From: an uncultured Pelagibacteraceae bacterium
GTDB lineage: Bacteria; Pseudomonadota; Alphaproteobacteria; Pelagibacterales; AG-422-B15
Assembly (NCBI GenBank): GCA_902523535.1
Contig: CABYZQ010000008.1
Location: forward strand, 1 to 43,099
Direction: 5' to 3'
DNA: 43,099 nt
A program made the translations under genes and the position numbers. The notes beneath the pieces are model-generated. The model ran no database searches. It was not told the origin of the DNA and was given only the letters and a program-made list of their open reading frames with translations. Below, piece after piece: positions 33,780 through 42,845 of the stretch (its first letter is position 1; every line of letters starts with the position of its first letter).

Positions 33780-34727
33780 TTAAACTATTACTGATCTAAG
33801 TAAAGATATATATCCATCTTTTATTTCAATATCTTCCTTATGTCCTTTCTTAAGCAGCAACTTGTGAGCCTCCTTAAGTTTATAACAGGGCACAAACATG
33901 AGTAAGTGATGTTCTAAGTGATAATTGACATAGTATGGTGCAACAAAAGTTCTTTCTAAAATATTTGCATAAGTGGTTCTTGCATTATTAAAGTCATTAC
34001 AATTATCTTCTACACCAGCATGTTCGGCAATATTTCTAATACGTAAAAAAAGTTGAAAGAATGTTAATAAAGGAAGAAGCCAAAATGCAAAATAATACCA
34101 CCACTGACCAACAGCGCTAAAAGATACAAAAATGATTATATTTGAAATAAGTATACCAAAAAGTATGTTCTTAGACTGAAACCCACTAATTTTTTTACCA
34201 TCATCTTTTTTTGTGTCGTTTGTTAATAAAGTTTTAAAAATTAATTCATAGCGCTGAACAATACCACTTATCCCAAAAATATCTCTGAGTACTTTTCTTA
34301 TAAAACTAAGTTTATTTACCGGAAAAGGTTTTGATAAACTTAAGTCTGGATCATCAGCTGTTTGCGTGTGGCGATGATGAGCTAAGTGATAGTGTCGGTA
34401 TCCATATGTATCAGACCAAACTGGAAAAGCGCATATCCACTGAGATAGTAGATTATTATTTTTTGTATTATTAACTATTAACCCATGCGCACCTTCGTGC
34501 ATTAAAATTGCAAGTCCTAATTGTCTACCAGCAATGATGAGGACTGCCACAATAAATGTAAATATATTTGGAAAGAGAGTATAGAGAATGATAGATGAAA
34601 AAATAACAATCCACGCGTGTAGCAATAATCCCAAACCATTTAGATCTTTTTTTTCTCTTAAATAAAAAATTTCCTTTTCAGAGAGAATGTCGTTTGGTCT
34701 TACAGTTGGTGTTATAACTTTACTCAT
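33780..34727 (-). CDS. Fatty acid desaturase
   Basis: A 315-residue membrane di-iron desaturase. The three His boxes are HEGAH (77-81), HLAHHRH (114-120) and HLEHH (270-274), with an extra His in RNIAEH (236). Four or so helices surround them. It would introduce a double bond or hydroxyl into a fatty acyl chain, carotenoid or similar lipid. A tandem 12-base repeat lies just upstream. Confidence 0.88.
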   Translation of the reverse strand: MSKVITPTVRPNDILSEKEIFYLREKKDLNGLGLLLHAWIVIFSSIILYTLFPNIFTFIVAVLIIAGRQLGLAILMHEGAHGLIVNNTKNNNLLSQWICAFPVWSDTYGYRHYHLAHHRHTQTADDPDLSLSKPFPVNKLSFIRKVLRDIFGISGIVQRYELIFKTLLTNDTKKDDGKKISGFQSKNILFGILISNIIIFVSFSAVGQWWYYFAFWLLPLLTFFQLFLRIRNIAEHAGVEDNCNDFNNARTTYANILERTFVAPYYVNYHLEHHLLMFVPCYKLKEAHKLLLKKGHKEDIEIKDGYISLLRSVIV

Positions 34728-34737
34728 GTAAATAAAT

Positions 34738-34761
34738 ATATAAGAATTTATATAAGAATTT
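34738..34761. repeat. Tandem 12-base repeat upstream of the desaturase
   Basis: ATATAAGAATTT occurs twice head to tail (34738-34749 and 34750-34761), 11 bases before the desaturase start on the minus strand. It could be a regulator site or a slippage product in AT-rich DNA. Confidence 0.5.
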
Positions 34762-34850
34762 TAAACTTAATTTTATAGTAAAATAATTTATTTATTATTA
34801 TCAATTACTTATAGTAAATTTCAAGGTATACACGTAAAGTTTAATACTAA

Positions 34851-34865
34851 TAACTATCATAGTTA
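34851..34865. promoter_or_regulatory. Perfect palindrome before the 34911 secreted protein gene
   Basis: TAACTAT-C-ATAGTTA has 7-base arms around one base, 46 bases before ATG 34911. The shape suits a dimeric repressor; it differs from the Zur sites. It may control the plus-strand gene, the desaturase, or both. Confidence 0.45.
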
Positions 34866-34910
34866 AAAAGCCTGTATCACATACAATTTTTTAAAAAAAA
34901 GGAGCTTATA

Positions 34911-35630
34911 ATGAATAAAACAATTATTAAACTTATGACTTTCATTTCCTTATTTATCTTTAGCACGACAACTGGCCATGCACTGGTATTAGATTTGTAT
35001 GCAGTATCTGGGGTAAACACTCCTGAGAAGAGAGCTGGTATGATAGATGGTTTTGAAAATTTTAAAAACTTAGCAGAAAATGGTGGTGCTAGTTGGATGG
35101 ATTTTACTCTTAGTATGAAGATAAAAGGCGATGGCTACAATGAAACAATGTTATTCGCTGCAGTATATGAAAATAACAGTGAAATGATGAAAACAAATGC
35201 TTTATTTGCAACTAATCAGCCTTGGTTTGATAACAACTTTAATATAGAAACAGATCAAGTTGTTAATGCTGTCTTCCAAACACCTCCAGGGGTTGAAGTC
35301 AACTACGAAGGTGCAGAAGTTGGCAATACGCTATGGTATGGACTTATTAATGTCACAGACTTTTTAAATTTCGTAAATAGATTTCCACAAATGCCAGAAA
35401 AAATGGCTGAAAGTGGAATTGATGGTCAGCTAGGATTGGTTAGCTGCTCAATATGCCCTGCATCCATGGGGGAAACTACCCACATGATGTTTTTAAGTAA
35501 CGATACTCTTGAAGGCATGGGCAATGATTTAGATAGCTTTGATTTTGCAATGCAAAGATGGTTTTATAGCAATATAAGACCATTTGTAGATCAAGTTGAT
35601 ACTGGCATGAATATGGTCATTGCAAACTAA
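34911..35630 (+). CDS. Secreted protein with CxxC motif, unknown
   Basis: A 239-residue exported protein, signal peptide to TGHA (residue 24). Not recognised. The mature part seems to have two similar-sized halves, each with a strand-helix pattern like a dimeric alpha/beta barrel, and the second half contains SCSICPAS, a CxxC that could bind metal or be redox active. A strong SD (AAGGAG) and a perfect upstream palindrome suggest a well expressed, regulated gene. It stands alone. Confidence 0.6.
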   Translation: MNKTIIKLMTFISLFIFSTTTGHALVLDLYAVSGVNTPEKRAGMIDGFENFKNLAENGGASWMDFTLSMKIKGDGYNETMLFAAVYENNSEMMKTNALFATNQPWFDNNFNIETDQVVNAVFQTPPGVEVNYEGAEVGNTLWYGLINVTDFLNFVNRFPQMPEKMAESGIDGQLGLVSCSICPASMGETTHMMFLSNDTLEGMGNDLDSFDFAMQRWFYSNIRPFVDQVDTGMNMVIAN

Positions 35631-35676
35631 TAATTTAAAAAAATCTTTTAATCTAAAAGGTAATAAAAAATTAGGC

Positions 35677-35700
35677 GCCCCTGCAATATTTTGTGGGGGC
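35677..35700 (-). terminator. Rho-independent terminator of cfa
   Basis: Nine-pair stem GCCCCTGCA/TGTGGGGGC (with two wobble pairs) and a 6-base loop, 2 bases after the cfa stop. On the minus strand it is followed by TAATTTTTTATT, a proper T tract. It may also slow transcripts from the 34911 gene. Confidence 0.8.
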
Positions 35701-35702
35701 AA

Positions 35703-36890
35703 TCAATTAGTCAGCATATAGTCTCTTCTATCTGGTACAGTTTTCTTATTTTTTGACAATTGCAGCTGAAAGACTACCAATCCTGCTTCCTCAAAAGATG
35801 CTTGAGAGGATGACAAGTAGAAGTCCCACATACGACAAAATTTTTCATCATAAAGCTCTTTAACCTTGTCGATATTATCATAAAAGTTATAGCGCCATCT
35901 CTTTAAGGTTTCAGCATAATGAAATCTCAATACTTGAACATCAGTCAAAGCTAATCCAGATTTTTCTACACGGGACATTGTTTCGCTTAATGCGGGAATA
36001 TATCCACCTGGAAAAATATATTTTTCGATCCAAGGATCGTTATTTGTAGGTTCTGTGAGCCTACCAATAGTGTGAATTAAGGCAACGCCAGTGTCGTTGA
36101 GTAAATCATGAACTTTATTGAAAAACTCTTGATAATGAGACGTTCCTACATGCTCAAACATTCCAACTGATACAATACGATCATAACTTTCATTAACGTT
36201 TCGATAGTCTTGCAATCTGTATTCAACTTTATCCAGCTTTTCATTTATTTTCCTCTGATTTGCATATGCATATTGTTCTTCTGATAAAGTAACACCCACT
36301 ACACTAGCGTTTGATTTTTTATAAATATGAGCTGCCATGCCGCCCCATCCACAGCCAATGTCCAATACTGATTGACCTTCTTTTAAGAGCAATTTTTTTG
36401 ATATCAATTCCTTTTTATTTATCTGAGCCTGTTCCAATGTATCATTAGGTGAATTGAAATATGCACAAGAATATTGTCTATCAGGATCAAGAAATAATTC
36501 ATACAATTTATCTGATAAGTCATAATGATGAGCGACATTATGTTTCGATTTAGAAACATAGTTGCTTGTTCTGATTTTATTTTGTATTTTTCTTACGATC
36601 TTAGATAATTTCATGACCCAATGGTCAATCTCGCTATTCGTATTCAAGAAAATAAGTTTCAGAAAATCATGTATTCGACCCTCTTCAACAATTAGGGAAC
36701 CATTCATATAACTTTCACCAAAATGAACAGAGGGATCCATAAGAAACTTTAGTTCAGAAAAACTATTTGTTGTGCGGATACGTATTGGTTCTCCAGAGCC
36801 ATCGCCGTAAGTGTTTAATTCACCATTAGGACTAATCCAAGTTAAGTTTCCAACCTTGATAATTTTTCCAAGAAGGCTTTTTGTAATCAT
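35703..36890 (-). CDS. cfa: Cyclopropane-fatty-acyl-phospholipid synthase
   Basis: A 395-residue SAM-dependent enzyme. The C-terminal domain has VAHHYDLSD (119-127), the SAM loop VLDIGCGWGG (175-184), VVGVTLSEEQ and VSVGMFEHVG; Cys142 lies in the QYSCAYF block of the active site. It adds a methylene group from SAM across double bonds of membrane phospholipids. With a desaturase gene nearby, the membrane lipid may be both unsaturated and cyclopropanated. It ends in a clear terminator. Confidence 0.92.
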   Translation of the reverse strand: MITKSLLGKIIKVGNLTWISPNGELNTYGDGSGEPIRIRTTNSFSELKFLMDPSVHFGESYMNGSLIVEEGRIHDFLKLIFLNTNSEIDHWVMKLSKIVRKIQNKIRTSNYVSKSKHNVAHHYDLSDKLYELFLDPDRQYSCAYFNSPNDTLEQAQINKKELISKKLLLKEGQSVLDIGCGWGGMAAHIYKKSNASVVGVTLSEEQYAYANQRKINEKLDKVEYRLQDYRNVNESYDRIVSVGMFEHVGTSHYQEFFNKVHDLLNDTGVALIHTIGRLTEPTNNDPWIEKYIFPGGYIPALSETMSRVEKSGLALTDVQVLRFHYAETLKRWRYNFYDNIDKVKELYDEKFCRMWDFYLSSSQASFEEAGLVVFQLQLSKNKKTVPDRRDYMLTN

Positions 36891-36934
36891 GCAGAAATTA
36901 AATAATGACTTTAGGATTTTATCAATAATAAAAA

Positions 36935-38005
36935 TTAATCTTGCTTTTCAGTCAAAAAAACTAATATTTTGCTGTCTTTATCAATCCCACATTCACTATA
37001 TTTTTGTGCTTCTGCAATCGCCGCATAGCCAGCGCCCCCTGATGGCGTGGTTGCTAAATCATTCTCGTCTAAATCGCTAAGTGAATTTTCTGCATCTTCA
37101 TCTTCAATGGTTATAAAATGAGTACAAGTTATAGCTAATGAGGAAAGAGCTTTTAATGAAGGACTTTTACAGTCAAGTCTTCCCATATTAGAAACACCTC
37201 CTGTCACTGTAGTTGCTTTTCCTGAATTTATTGACTCTTGTAATACTGGAGCCTTTGTTGGCTCAACAATAATTATTTTTGGTTTATCTCCAAAGTATTT
37301 CCGCGCCAAAGTCGCCATGGACGCTGGAAAGCCCCCAACGCCTGCCTGTAAAAATATATGTGTAGGCATTTCTGAACATTTATCATATGCCTCCGCTGCC
37401 AACACTAGATATCCCTGCATAACTTGAAGGCCATAATCATATCCATCCCATGTTACATCCGATAAAAGAAACCAATTATTCTCTTGAGCAGCGTCCTGAG
37501 CTCCATGCAGGCTTTCCTCATAATCATCGCCGTGAATAACAACATCGGCGCCATAGCTTCGAATTCTATCAGCAAATGACGATGGGACATTTTTTGAGAG
37601 GTAAATAACTGCCCTGGCACCAAATATTCGTGCACCTGCTGCTAGAGATAATCCATGGTTACCGGCGCTAGCCGATACATACGTTTCTCCTGATAAACTC
37701 TTTTTCCAGTCATCATCTGTTTTTTCTTTTGCAACTTTATTGGCTGCGTGAGATGCAATAACAAAAGTAGCACCTAATGCCTTGAAACTTCCTAGGCCCA
37801 TTCGATTTCTTTCATCTTTTAGCCAGAGTTTATTAATTCCCAAATTTCTTGCCAAAGTATCGGAGGCAACTAGCGGTGTTTCAGCAGCAACTGGGCACAT
37901 TGCCAATAATTTTCTTACCGCTTCCACGTCTGTGCTGACTGGATCTTTCCCATTTTCCGTGGGAAAACCTTTTTGAAAAAAAGGATTAACAATTAACTTT
38001 TTCAT
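36935..38005 (-). CDS. PLP enzyme, diaminopropionate ammonia-lyase-like
   Basis: A 356-residue fold-type II PLP enzyme. PLP Lys is K75 in GSFKALGA, with LWLKDERNRMGLGSF before it; SASAGNHG (111-118) and the phosphate loop AGVGGF (221-226) follow, and TTPSGGAGYAA lies near the C-terminus. The pattern is that of diaminopropionate ammonia-lyase, though shorter than the E. coli form of about 400 residues. Threonine/serine dehydratase or hydroxyaspartate dehydratase activity is possible. Confidence 0.8.
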   Translation of the reverse strand: MKKLIVNPFFQKGFPTENGKDPVSTDVEAVRKLLAMCPVAAETPLVASDTLARNLGINKLWLKDERNRMGLGSFKALGATFVIASHAANKVAKEKTDDDWKKSLSGETYVSASAGNHGLSLAAGARIFGARAVIYLSKNVPSSFADRIRSYGADVVIHGDDYEESLHGAQDAAQENNWFLLSDVTWDGYDYGLQVMQGYLVLAAEAYDKCSEMPTHIFLQAGVGGFPASMATLARKYFGDKPKIIIVEPTKAPVLQESINSGKATTVTGGVSNMGRLDCKSPSLKALSSLAITCTHFITIEDEDAENSLSDLDENDLATTPSGGAGYAAIAEAQKYSECGIDKDSKILVFLTEKQD

Positions 38006-38037
38006 TTTATATACATAAGATTAACAGATTTAATTAA

Positions 38038-38928
38038 ATGAAGATATTTATAAAATATTCAATTATTGCCTTATTTTTTCTTACAACAAACGTACATTCT
38101 GCAGATGAAAAAATAGGAAGAAACTTTATTGATTTAGAAGACATTGATGATGGTTATAATATTCATGTCATGTATGTCATACCAGCAGATGGCGTAGATA
38201 AAGAGTATGATCTAAACAGCAAGATAAGCATGTTGCTGTATCAAATTGATAAATGGTTTAATTCAAAAACAAAAGATAGATTATATACTGATGGACAGAA
38301 TTTAAAATTTGATCGTAAAGAGAATGGTAAGATAGACATAACTTTTTTAAGACTTGAAAAAGTAGATAATGAAATTTCAAAAGAAGGTATACAAGCTGTA
38401 AATGTGCTTCAACCAGCTATTAGCTCTCATGGTTTCAATGATCCAAAAAAAGTTTATTTCATTATTTATGGCGGATCTAACCGAGATGTCTGTGCTTCAT
38501 CACAATTGCCTAGTTATGCAACTGAGGGAATAATAGCAAATACTGCAGCCCTCTACTATCCAGGCAAAAGAAGTGGTTCTTGTATTGATAATAACGGGGG
38601 CTTTAAGCCTGAATTCAATGAAACAGCAAAGGCAGCTCTCCATGAAATATTGCATGTATTAGGTGCTGTTCCACAGTGTGCAGAAGACCACTTGGTATTT
38701 GAAAGTGAAGGCACAATTAATGACGGAATTGGAGGTCACATAGCCATTCCAGGCGATATTATGTACAGTGTGCAAAGTAATGTTACTTATGATAAAGCAA
38801 AACACCTAGATTACAAAAGCACAAACTACTATAATCATAAAAATCCCAACTGTTTGGACATCGCAAAAAGCAAATACGTTACTCCAACAGTAATTGACTC
38901 CCAATTGCCTAGTTTTGGCGAAAGATAG
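38038..38928 (+). CDS. Secreted metzincin-like zinc peptidase
   Basis: A 296-residue exported protein (signal peptide to HSAD, residue 22). The zinc motif HEILHVLGAVPQCAEDH starts at residue 202 (H202, E203, H206, G209, H218), and a Met-turn-like DIMYS (M242) follows. A classical metzincin has its third ligand 10 residues after the first His; here that place is Pro, and His218 is 16 away, as in a less usual HExxHxxGAV subgroup. Several Cys may form disulfides. It starts 32 bases from the divergent lyase gene. Substrate unknown. Confidence 0.7.
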   Translation: MKIFIKYSIIALFFLTTNVHSADEKIGRNFIDLEDIDDGYNIHVMYVIPADGVDKEYDLNSKISMLLYQIDKWFNSKTKDRLYTDGQNLKFDRKENGKIDITFLRLEKVDNEISKEGIQAVNVLQPAISSHGFNDPKKVYFIIYGGSNRDVCASSQLPSYATEGIIANTAALYYPGKRSGSCIDNNGGFKPEFNETAKAALHEILHVLGAVPQCAEDHLVFESEGTINDGIGGHIAIPGDIMYSVQSNVTYDKAKHLDYKSTNYYNHKNPNCLDIAKSKYVTPTVIDSQLPSFGER

Positions 38929-38929
38929 G

Positions 38930-39571
38930 CTATCCTATCATGGTTGAAGAGCGCATTATAATTTGTTGCTCCATTGTAGCAGTAACTGGTTGCTTGAAAT
39001 AAAACTTTTCATTCTCTTCTTTCCAGCCATCAAAAGCCTTACCCATATCGTCAAAGTTTTCAAAGCCCATTGTATAGGCCATCATGCCAGTGTAGCGTTG
39101 ACTAGCATTAACTTGCCACAACCTAACTTGAGCTCCGTGCTTTTCTTGAAATCCTTTTGCAGTCTGACAGGACTGAACAAATTTAGCCATGTTGCCCTGA
39201 TCTTGAATTAACTTATACATAACAATGACAGTTACATTGCCAATTAATCCAGCTCCCTTTTCGAAACCTTTCATTTCTACCATTTCCATTGTATCGATAA
39301 TTCGTCCAGATCCAGATGCTACAGTTTTCGCATACCATGCCTGTAATTCAGGATCACTAATCAGCTTTTCCTGTGCTGCGCCATAATCTGAATAATTATC
39401 AAACATTGATACTGTATAAACCTCAATGTCTTGAGTGCCTGAGTGACTAACTCTTACTCCAGTTGGTATACCTTTATCATTCATTAATTTAATACCTTCT
39501 TTTGAGAGGGAAATAAATTCCATCTCTTTACCTGGTATTGCCGTTGAAACTTGACTTCTCGCAATTGCCAT
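38930..39571 (-). CDS. Two-domain alpha/beta-barrel protein
   Basis: A 213-residue soluble protein with two ferredoxin-like halves (each strand-helix-strand with aromatic patches, as in NIPSNAP and antibiotic-monooxygenase-type dimeric barrels). Starts with MAIARSQVSTAIPGKEMEF; the second half begins near VTVIVMYKL. ATG at 39571 is preferred, as SD AAGGAG lies 7 bases before it and only 1 base from the earlier ATG at 39577. The active site and role are unknown. Confidence 0.65.
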   Translation of the reverse strand: MAIARSQVSTAIPGKEMEFISLSKEGIKLMNDKGIPTGVRVSHSGTQDIEVYTVSMFDNYSDYGAAQEKLISDPELQAWYAKTVASGSGRIIDTMEMVEMKGFEKGAGLIGNVTVIVMYKLIQDQGNMAKFVQSCQTAKGFQEKHGAQVRLWQVNASQRYTGMMAYTMGFENFDDMGKAFDGWKEENEKFYFKQPVTATMEQQIIMRSSTMIG

Positions 39572-39678
39572 AAACATTCTCCTTAAAAAATAGGTTATTT
39601 AAGTTTACTTTTATTAAGATTTTATGAAACTTAGAAAATAAAAAACTACCAAAATATATAACTTTATATTGAGTCTAT

Positions 39679-40185
39679 TTAGGGGATGGGCGTGTAGTTG
39701 TATCTAACATACATTTGTTGATAACAAAGTTTCCCTGTCTTCATTGCATAGTCCTGATGATAATCTTCTGCAGGATAGAATTTAGTGGCTTCTCTAATTT
39801 CGGTTACTACAGGATTTTTATGAATACCCATTGCATCGATTAGTTTAATTTTATCTTCAACAACATTTTTTTGTTCATCGTTATTATAAAAAATAACTGA
39901 TTTATATTGCTCACCAATATCAGGACCTTGACGATTTAGTGTTGTTGGGTCATGCATAATGAAGAAGGCATCAATAAGTGTATCGAAGGTTACTTCACTT
40001 GTATCATAGTCTATTTTTACAACTTCAACGTGACCCGTTTCACCAGTTAATACGTCTTCGTAGCGTGGATTCTCAAGTGATCCACCGGCATAGCCTGATG
40101 TAGCATTTAATACTCCTGGCATATCTTCATAGAGCGCTTCAACACCCCAAAAACAACCAGCCCCCACAATTAAAGAAGTTAACAT
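39679..40185 (-). CDS. msrA: Peptide methionine sulfoxide reductase MsrA
   Basis: A 168-residue MsrA. The active Cys is C11 in GAGCFWGVEALY, followed by GYAGGSLENPRYEDV and the C-terminal FYPAEDYHQDY and LCYQQMY, whose Cys may resolve the disulfide. It repairs oxidised methionine (S-sulfoxide) with thioredoxin. Confidence 0.93.
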   Translation of the reverse strand: MLTSLIVGAGCFWGVEALYEDMPGVLNATSGYAGGSLENPRYEDVLTGETGHVEVVKIDYDTSEVTFDTLIDAFFIMHDPTTLNRQGPDIGEQYKSVIFYNNDEQKNVVEDKIKLIDAMGIHKNPVVTEIREATKFYPAEDYHQDYAMKTGKLCYQQMYVRYNYTPIP

Positions 40186-40222
40186 ACTAACTGATATAGA
40201 TTAAAAAATAGGAATTCAATGA

Positions 40223-41329
40223 TTATTCACGCTCAGCAATAAGCATTTCATCATAAAACCAAAGTCCGTCGTTATCACGGATTACTTTTTCTACACATTC
40301 AATATAACTTTGATCAGCTTCTTTTTCCTTCACCATCTGATCGCTTATTTGTGCAACGTAAGTACATGCATTCCATGCGGAAAAAACTAAAGAGGTTGAA
40401 ATGCCACTATTTATCTCATTTGGCTGAGATCTTAATTTGTATTTAAAGATTTCAGGATCTCTAAAATGAATAGGATTTTTCATTTCATCTTTTGAATTAT
40501 TTTTCATATATTGAATAATGTCATGACCTTTATTTGGAAAAGGCTCTTCGTTAGGCCATAACTCATTGATTGCTTTCATCCCTGGATCTCCACCGTAAGA
40601 ATGAAAAACTGCCAATTTTCCATTTGGCGCCAAAATGTTTGTCATTGGTTTAATCACTGATTTTACCTTTTTTTCTACCGAAGCGCGTGACCTATATGCT
40701 TGAGATACAATGACTAAATCAAACTCATTAATTGAATTTTCAATATTTGGAATGACCTGATCAAGAGAAAACTCTTGATCTTTTCTATAAATTGTCAAAA
40801 CCGCTGGCTTTTCATAAGTTGTGTTTCCAGCTTTATTTTGCTCAACTCTCCAATTTTCTTTAAGCAAAGGACCTAGTGTTCTTAATTGCTCATAGAAACC
40901 AAATGATGAGTTGCCTTCAAGAGAAATATTACTCCATTTCATATTCTTTTGCTTGTCAGCATTGTTTGATTTTAAGTGGCCAGCTTCAGAGTAATGTAAA
41001 TTTGAAATTACAAAGACCATATTTGGATGTTCAACAAAACGGTCTGCTAGTTTTTCAATTGTTAGTCTAGCATCTTCCATACTTACATCCTTACAAGATA
41101 CATAGATAGGAACAGTTGGAAATTTCTGATGACAAATACGTAATACATTCATTAACACTGCACCGTCTCCAACGCCGGCATCAAATATTTTTAAGGCAGG
41201 TTTTGATGGTTTCAATTCGTTTATTAAGTGTGAGAGCTTTTCAGAAATAATAGCCTTTTCGTTTGTTGTTGTAACAAACAAAAGATATCTTTGCCGGTTG
41301 TCAAAAAATTTGACCTCATTAGTCATCAT
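40223..41329 (-). CDS. Class I SAM methyltransferase-like protein
   Basis: A 368-residue soluble protein. The SAM motif I is KIFDAGVGDGAVLMN (residues 47-61), with an acidic motif II candidate YVSCKDVSMEDA, and a later block DLVIVSQAYRSR followed by LAPNGKLAVFHSYGGDPG, like motifs IV-V of Rossmann methyltransferases. The substrate cannot be read. It diverges from the DUF1192 gene with 24 bases between starts. Two ATG codons begin the frame; either could be used. Confidence 0.7.
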   Translation of the reverse strand: MMTNEVKFFDNRQRYLLFVTTTNEKAIISEKLSHLINELKPSKPALKIFDAGVGDGAVLMNVLRICHQKFPTVPIYVSCKDVSMEDARLTIEKLADRFVEHPNMVFVISNLHYSEAGHLKSNNADKQKNMKWSNISLEGNSSFGFYEQLRTLGPLLKENWRVEQNKAGNTTYEKPAVLTIYRKDQEFSLDQVIPNIENSINEFDLVIVSQAYRSRASVEKKVKSVIKPMTNILAPNGKLAVFHSYGGDPGMKAINELWPNEEPFPNKGHDIIQYMKNNSKDEMKNPIHFRDPEIFKYKLRSQPNEINSGISTSLVFSAWNACTYVAQISDQMVKEKEADQSYIECVEKVIRDNDGLWFYDEMLIAERE

Positions 41330-41353
41330 TTATCTTAACAACTCTTGAAAAAA

Positions 41354-41551
41354 ATGGAACACTTCTATTGTATGGATACTGATGAATTAGAGGCAGTTAT
41401 TAAGCCAAAAGAAGTTGATTTTGATACCTTAAGTATTGAGGAATTAAATGAATACATTTTAGAACTTGAAAAAGAAATTGAAAAAGCAAAGCAGTATATT
41501 TCATCAAAAGGTAAAGATCGACAAAATGCCGAGGAATTATTTAAAAAATGA
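41354..41551 (+). CDS. DUF1192 protein
   Basis: A 65-residue protein matching DUF1192, with the pattern LSIEELNEYILELEKEIEKA and a terminal AEELFKK. The middle is a short coiled coil. The family is mostly restricted to alphaproteobacteria, which helps place the organism. ATG at 41354 is preferred over TTG at 41345. It overlaps the next gene as ATGA. Confidence 0.8.
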   Translation: MEHFYCMDTDELEAVIKPKEVDFDTLSIEELNEYILELEKEIEKAKQYISSKGKDRQNAEELFKK

Positions 41552-41775
41552 TAAATAGATATGGCTTAGTCCCTGCAGCTTTTTTTTTGTTTGTTTTTGC
41601 AATTTTTTTTACAACACTTTTTCCATCTCTACATAAAACTTGCATCGATAAAAACATGGTTGCTTTGGATAACTTAGATAGAGAAAAGTATTCAGAACAG
41701 GAAATAGTTGCTTATGGTAAATCAATAGGAACTGGCTGCAATGAAGACACTTCGTATCAACTTACAGCCAATTAG
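41548..41775 (+). CDS. Small single-helix membrane protein
   Basis: A 75-residue protein with one N-terminal helix (residues 8-26) and a polar, probably periplasmic tail with two Cys (KTCIDK and TGCNED) that may pair. Not recognised. The start overlaps the DUF1192 stop (ATGA), so they are likely co-translated. Confidence 0.6.
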   Translation: MINRYGLVPAAFFLFVFAIFFTTLFPSLHKTCIDKNMVALDNLDREKYSEQEIVAYGKSIGTGCNEDTSYQLTAN

Positions 41776-41782
41776 AATTTGA

Positions 41783-42076
41783 TTAATTAGGAAAATCCGT
41801 TAGAGCGTCATCTCCCAAAATTGTCATTACCGTTGTCTCTGTTAAAGCTCCAGCTTCTTGACGAGCTTTCGTAAGTTCTTCATCATTTTTAAAAGCCATT
41901 AAGCCGTCCTTGCTCTCATAATGCATTATCACAACCATCGAATTATCATCCTCTGCGTGAGCACCAGCATAAAGTACTTTTCCTTTAAATCCTTTTATTT
42001 TTTCTGCATTGGCTTCTGCCATTGCTTTCCATGATTTAAAGCCCTTTGATAGCTTTTGAGTTAACATTACATACAT
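41783..42076 (-). CDS. Small dimeric alpha/beta-barrel protein (ABM-like)
   Basis: A 97-residue soluble protein, ferredoxin-like, with the pattern of antibiotic biosynthesis monooxygenase or related small enzymes: MYVMLTQKLSKGFKSWKAM, a middle strand VVIMHYESKDGL and a C-terminal ETTVMTILGDDA. SD AAGGAG precedes. Last gene of the leftward small-protein cluster starting beyond the window. Confidence 0.55.
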   Translation of the reverse strand: MYVMLTQKLSKGFKSWKAMAEANAEKIKGFKGKVLYAGAHAEDDNSMVVIMHYESKDGLMAFKNDEELTKARQEAGALTETTVMTILGDDALTDFPN

Positions 42077-42092
42077 ATATTATTCTCCTTCG

Positions 42093-42470
42093 TTATGATT
42101 CCATTGATGCAATTACTTCTGCATTAAATGACATATCCGTTTGATATTCAGCCATGCCTGCCATCTTCTCAGCGGCAGGATGTGACTGCCACAACTCAAA
42201 ATGTTTCATCGCCCCTTGATCAGTCACATACACTTCATGCAAAGAGTAAATTGTTTTTCCTGATGGCCCTTTTTCTAAGTCATTGTCAATGTATTGGGGC
42301 GCCTTAGAAACAGAGTAGTCAACAATTCTTGGCTCATCATTGCCAGAAAGATTATGTGATTCTCTCATCCATACTTCATGCTCAGCAAAGAAACTTTCAA
42401 CTTCTGATTTCTTATCTTCTGGAACAATCCATTGAGTAGTCAGGGTATATTGTGATTTATTTGTTGTCAT
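42093..42470 (-). CDS. Dimeric alpha/beta-barrel protein
   Basis: A 125-residue soluble protein with a ferredoxin-like pattern: a first strand YTLTTQWIVPEDK, a helix SEVESFFAEHEVWMRES, a second strand TIYSLHEVYVTDQ and helix HPAAEKMAGMAEY. ATG 42470 is preferred: SD GGGGAGA precedes it, and it follows the cupin stop by 2 bases. Possible monooxygenase or stress-responsive barrel; unproven. Confidence 0.6.
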   Translation of the reverse strand: MTTNKSQYTLTTQWIVPEDKKSEVESFFAEHEVWMRESHNLSGNDEPRIVDYSVSKAPQYIDNDLEKGPSGKTIYSLHEVYVTDQGAMKHFELWQSHPAAEKMAGMAEYQTDMSFNAEVIASMES

Positions 42471-42472
42471 AA

Positions 42473-42823
42473 TTATTCTCCCCATTTACCTGCAAATTCA
42501 TATACTACAGCAGGATCATTGCCAACAACCCATCCATCGTGTCCAGGGGCAATAGAATATGCATCACCCGCAGAGTAACTCATTTCTGTTCCGTCATTAT
42601 GCTTTACTGCAACTGTTCCACTTACAATAACGCCAAGATGTGTAGCTTGGCAGCTATCCGTACCAACCGTTGGCTTGATATCATTTGACCATTTCCATCC
42701 AGGCTCAAGGGATAACTTCATGATTCTTTGTCCACCAACATTTACAGCTTCAATTTTTGCATTATTAAAATTATCATTAACTTCATCAGCATTGCTAAAG
42801 CTTTTTACTTCTACATTAGTCAT
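42473..42823 (-). CDS. Cupin-domain protein
   Basis: A 116-residue single cupin. Motif 1 resembles LEPGWKWSND...ATHLGVIVSG and motif 2 YSAGDAYSIAPGHDGWVVGN. Metal-ligand His are fewer than in classical cupins (one in THLGV, one in PGHDG), so it may be a non-enzyme or a variant metal site. ATG 42823 behind SD GGAGAAG is preferred over an earlier ATG at 42841. Confidence 0.8.
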   Translation of the reverse strand: MTNVEVKSFSNADEVNDNFNNAKIEAVNVGGQRIMKLSLEPGWKWSNDIKPTVGTDSCQATHLGVIVSGTVAVKHNDGTEMSYSAGDAYSIAPGHDGWVVGNDPAVVYEFAGKWGE

Positions 42824-42845
42824 AGTTCTTCTCCATTCCAAATAA

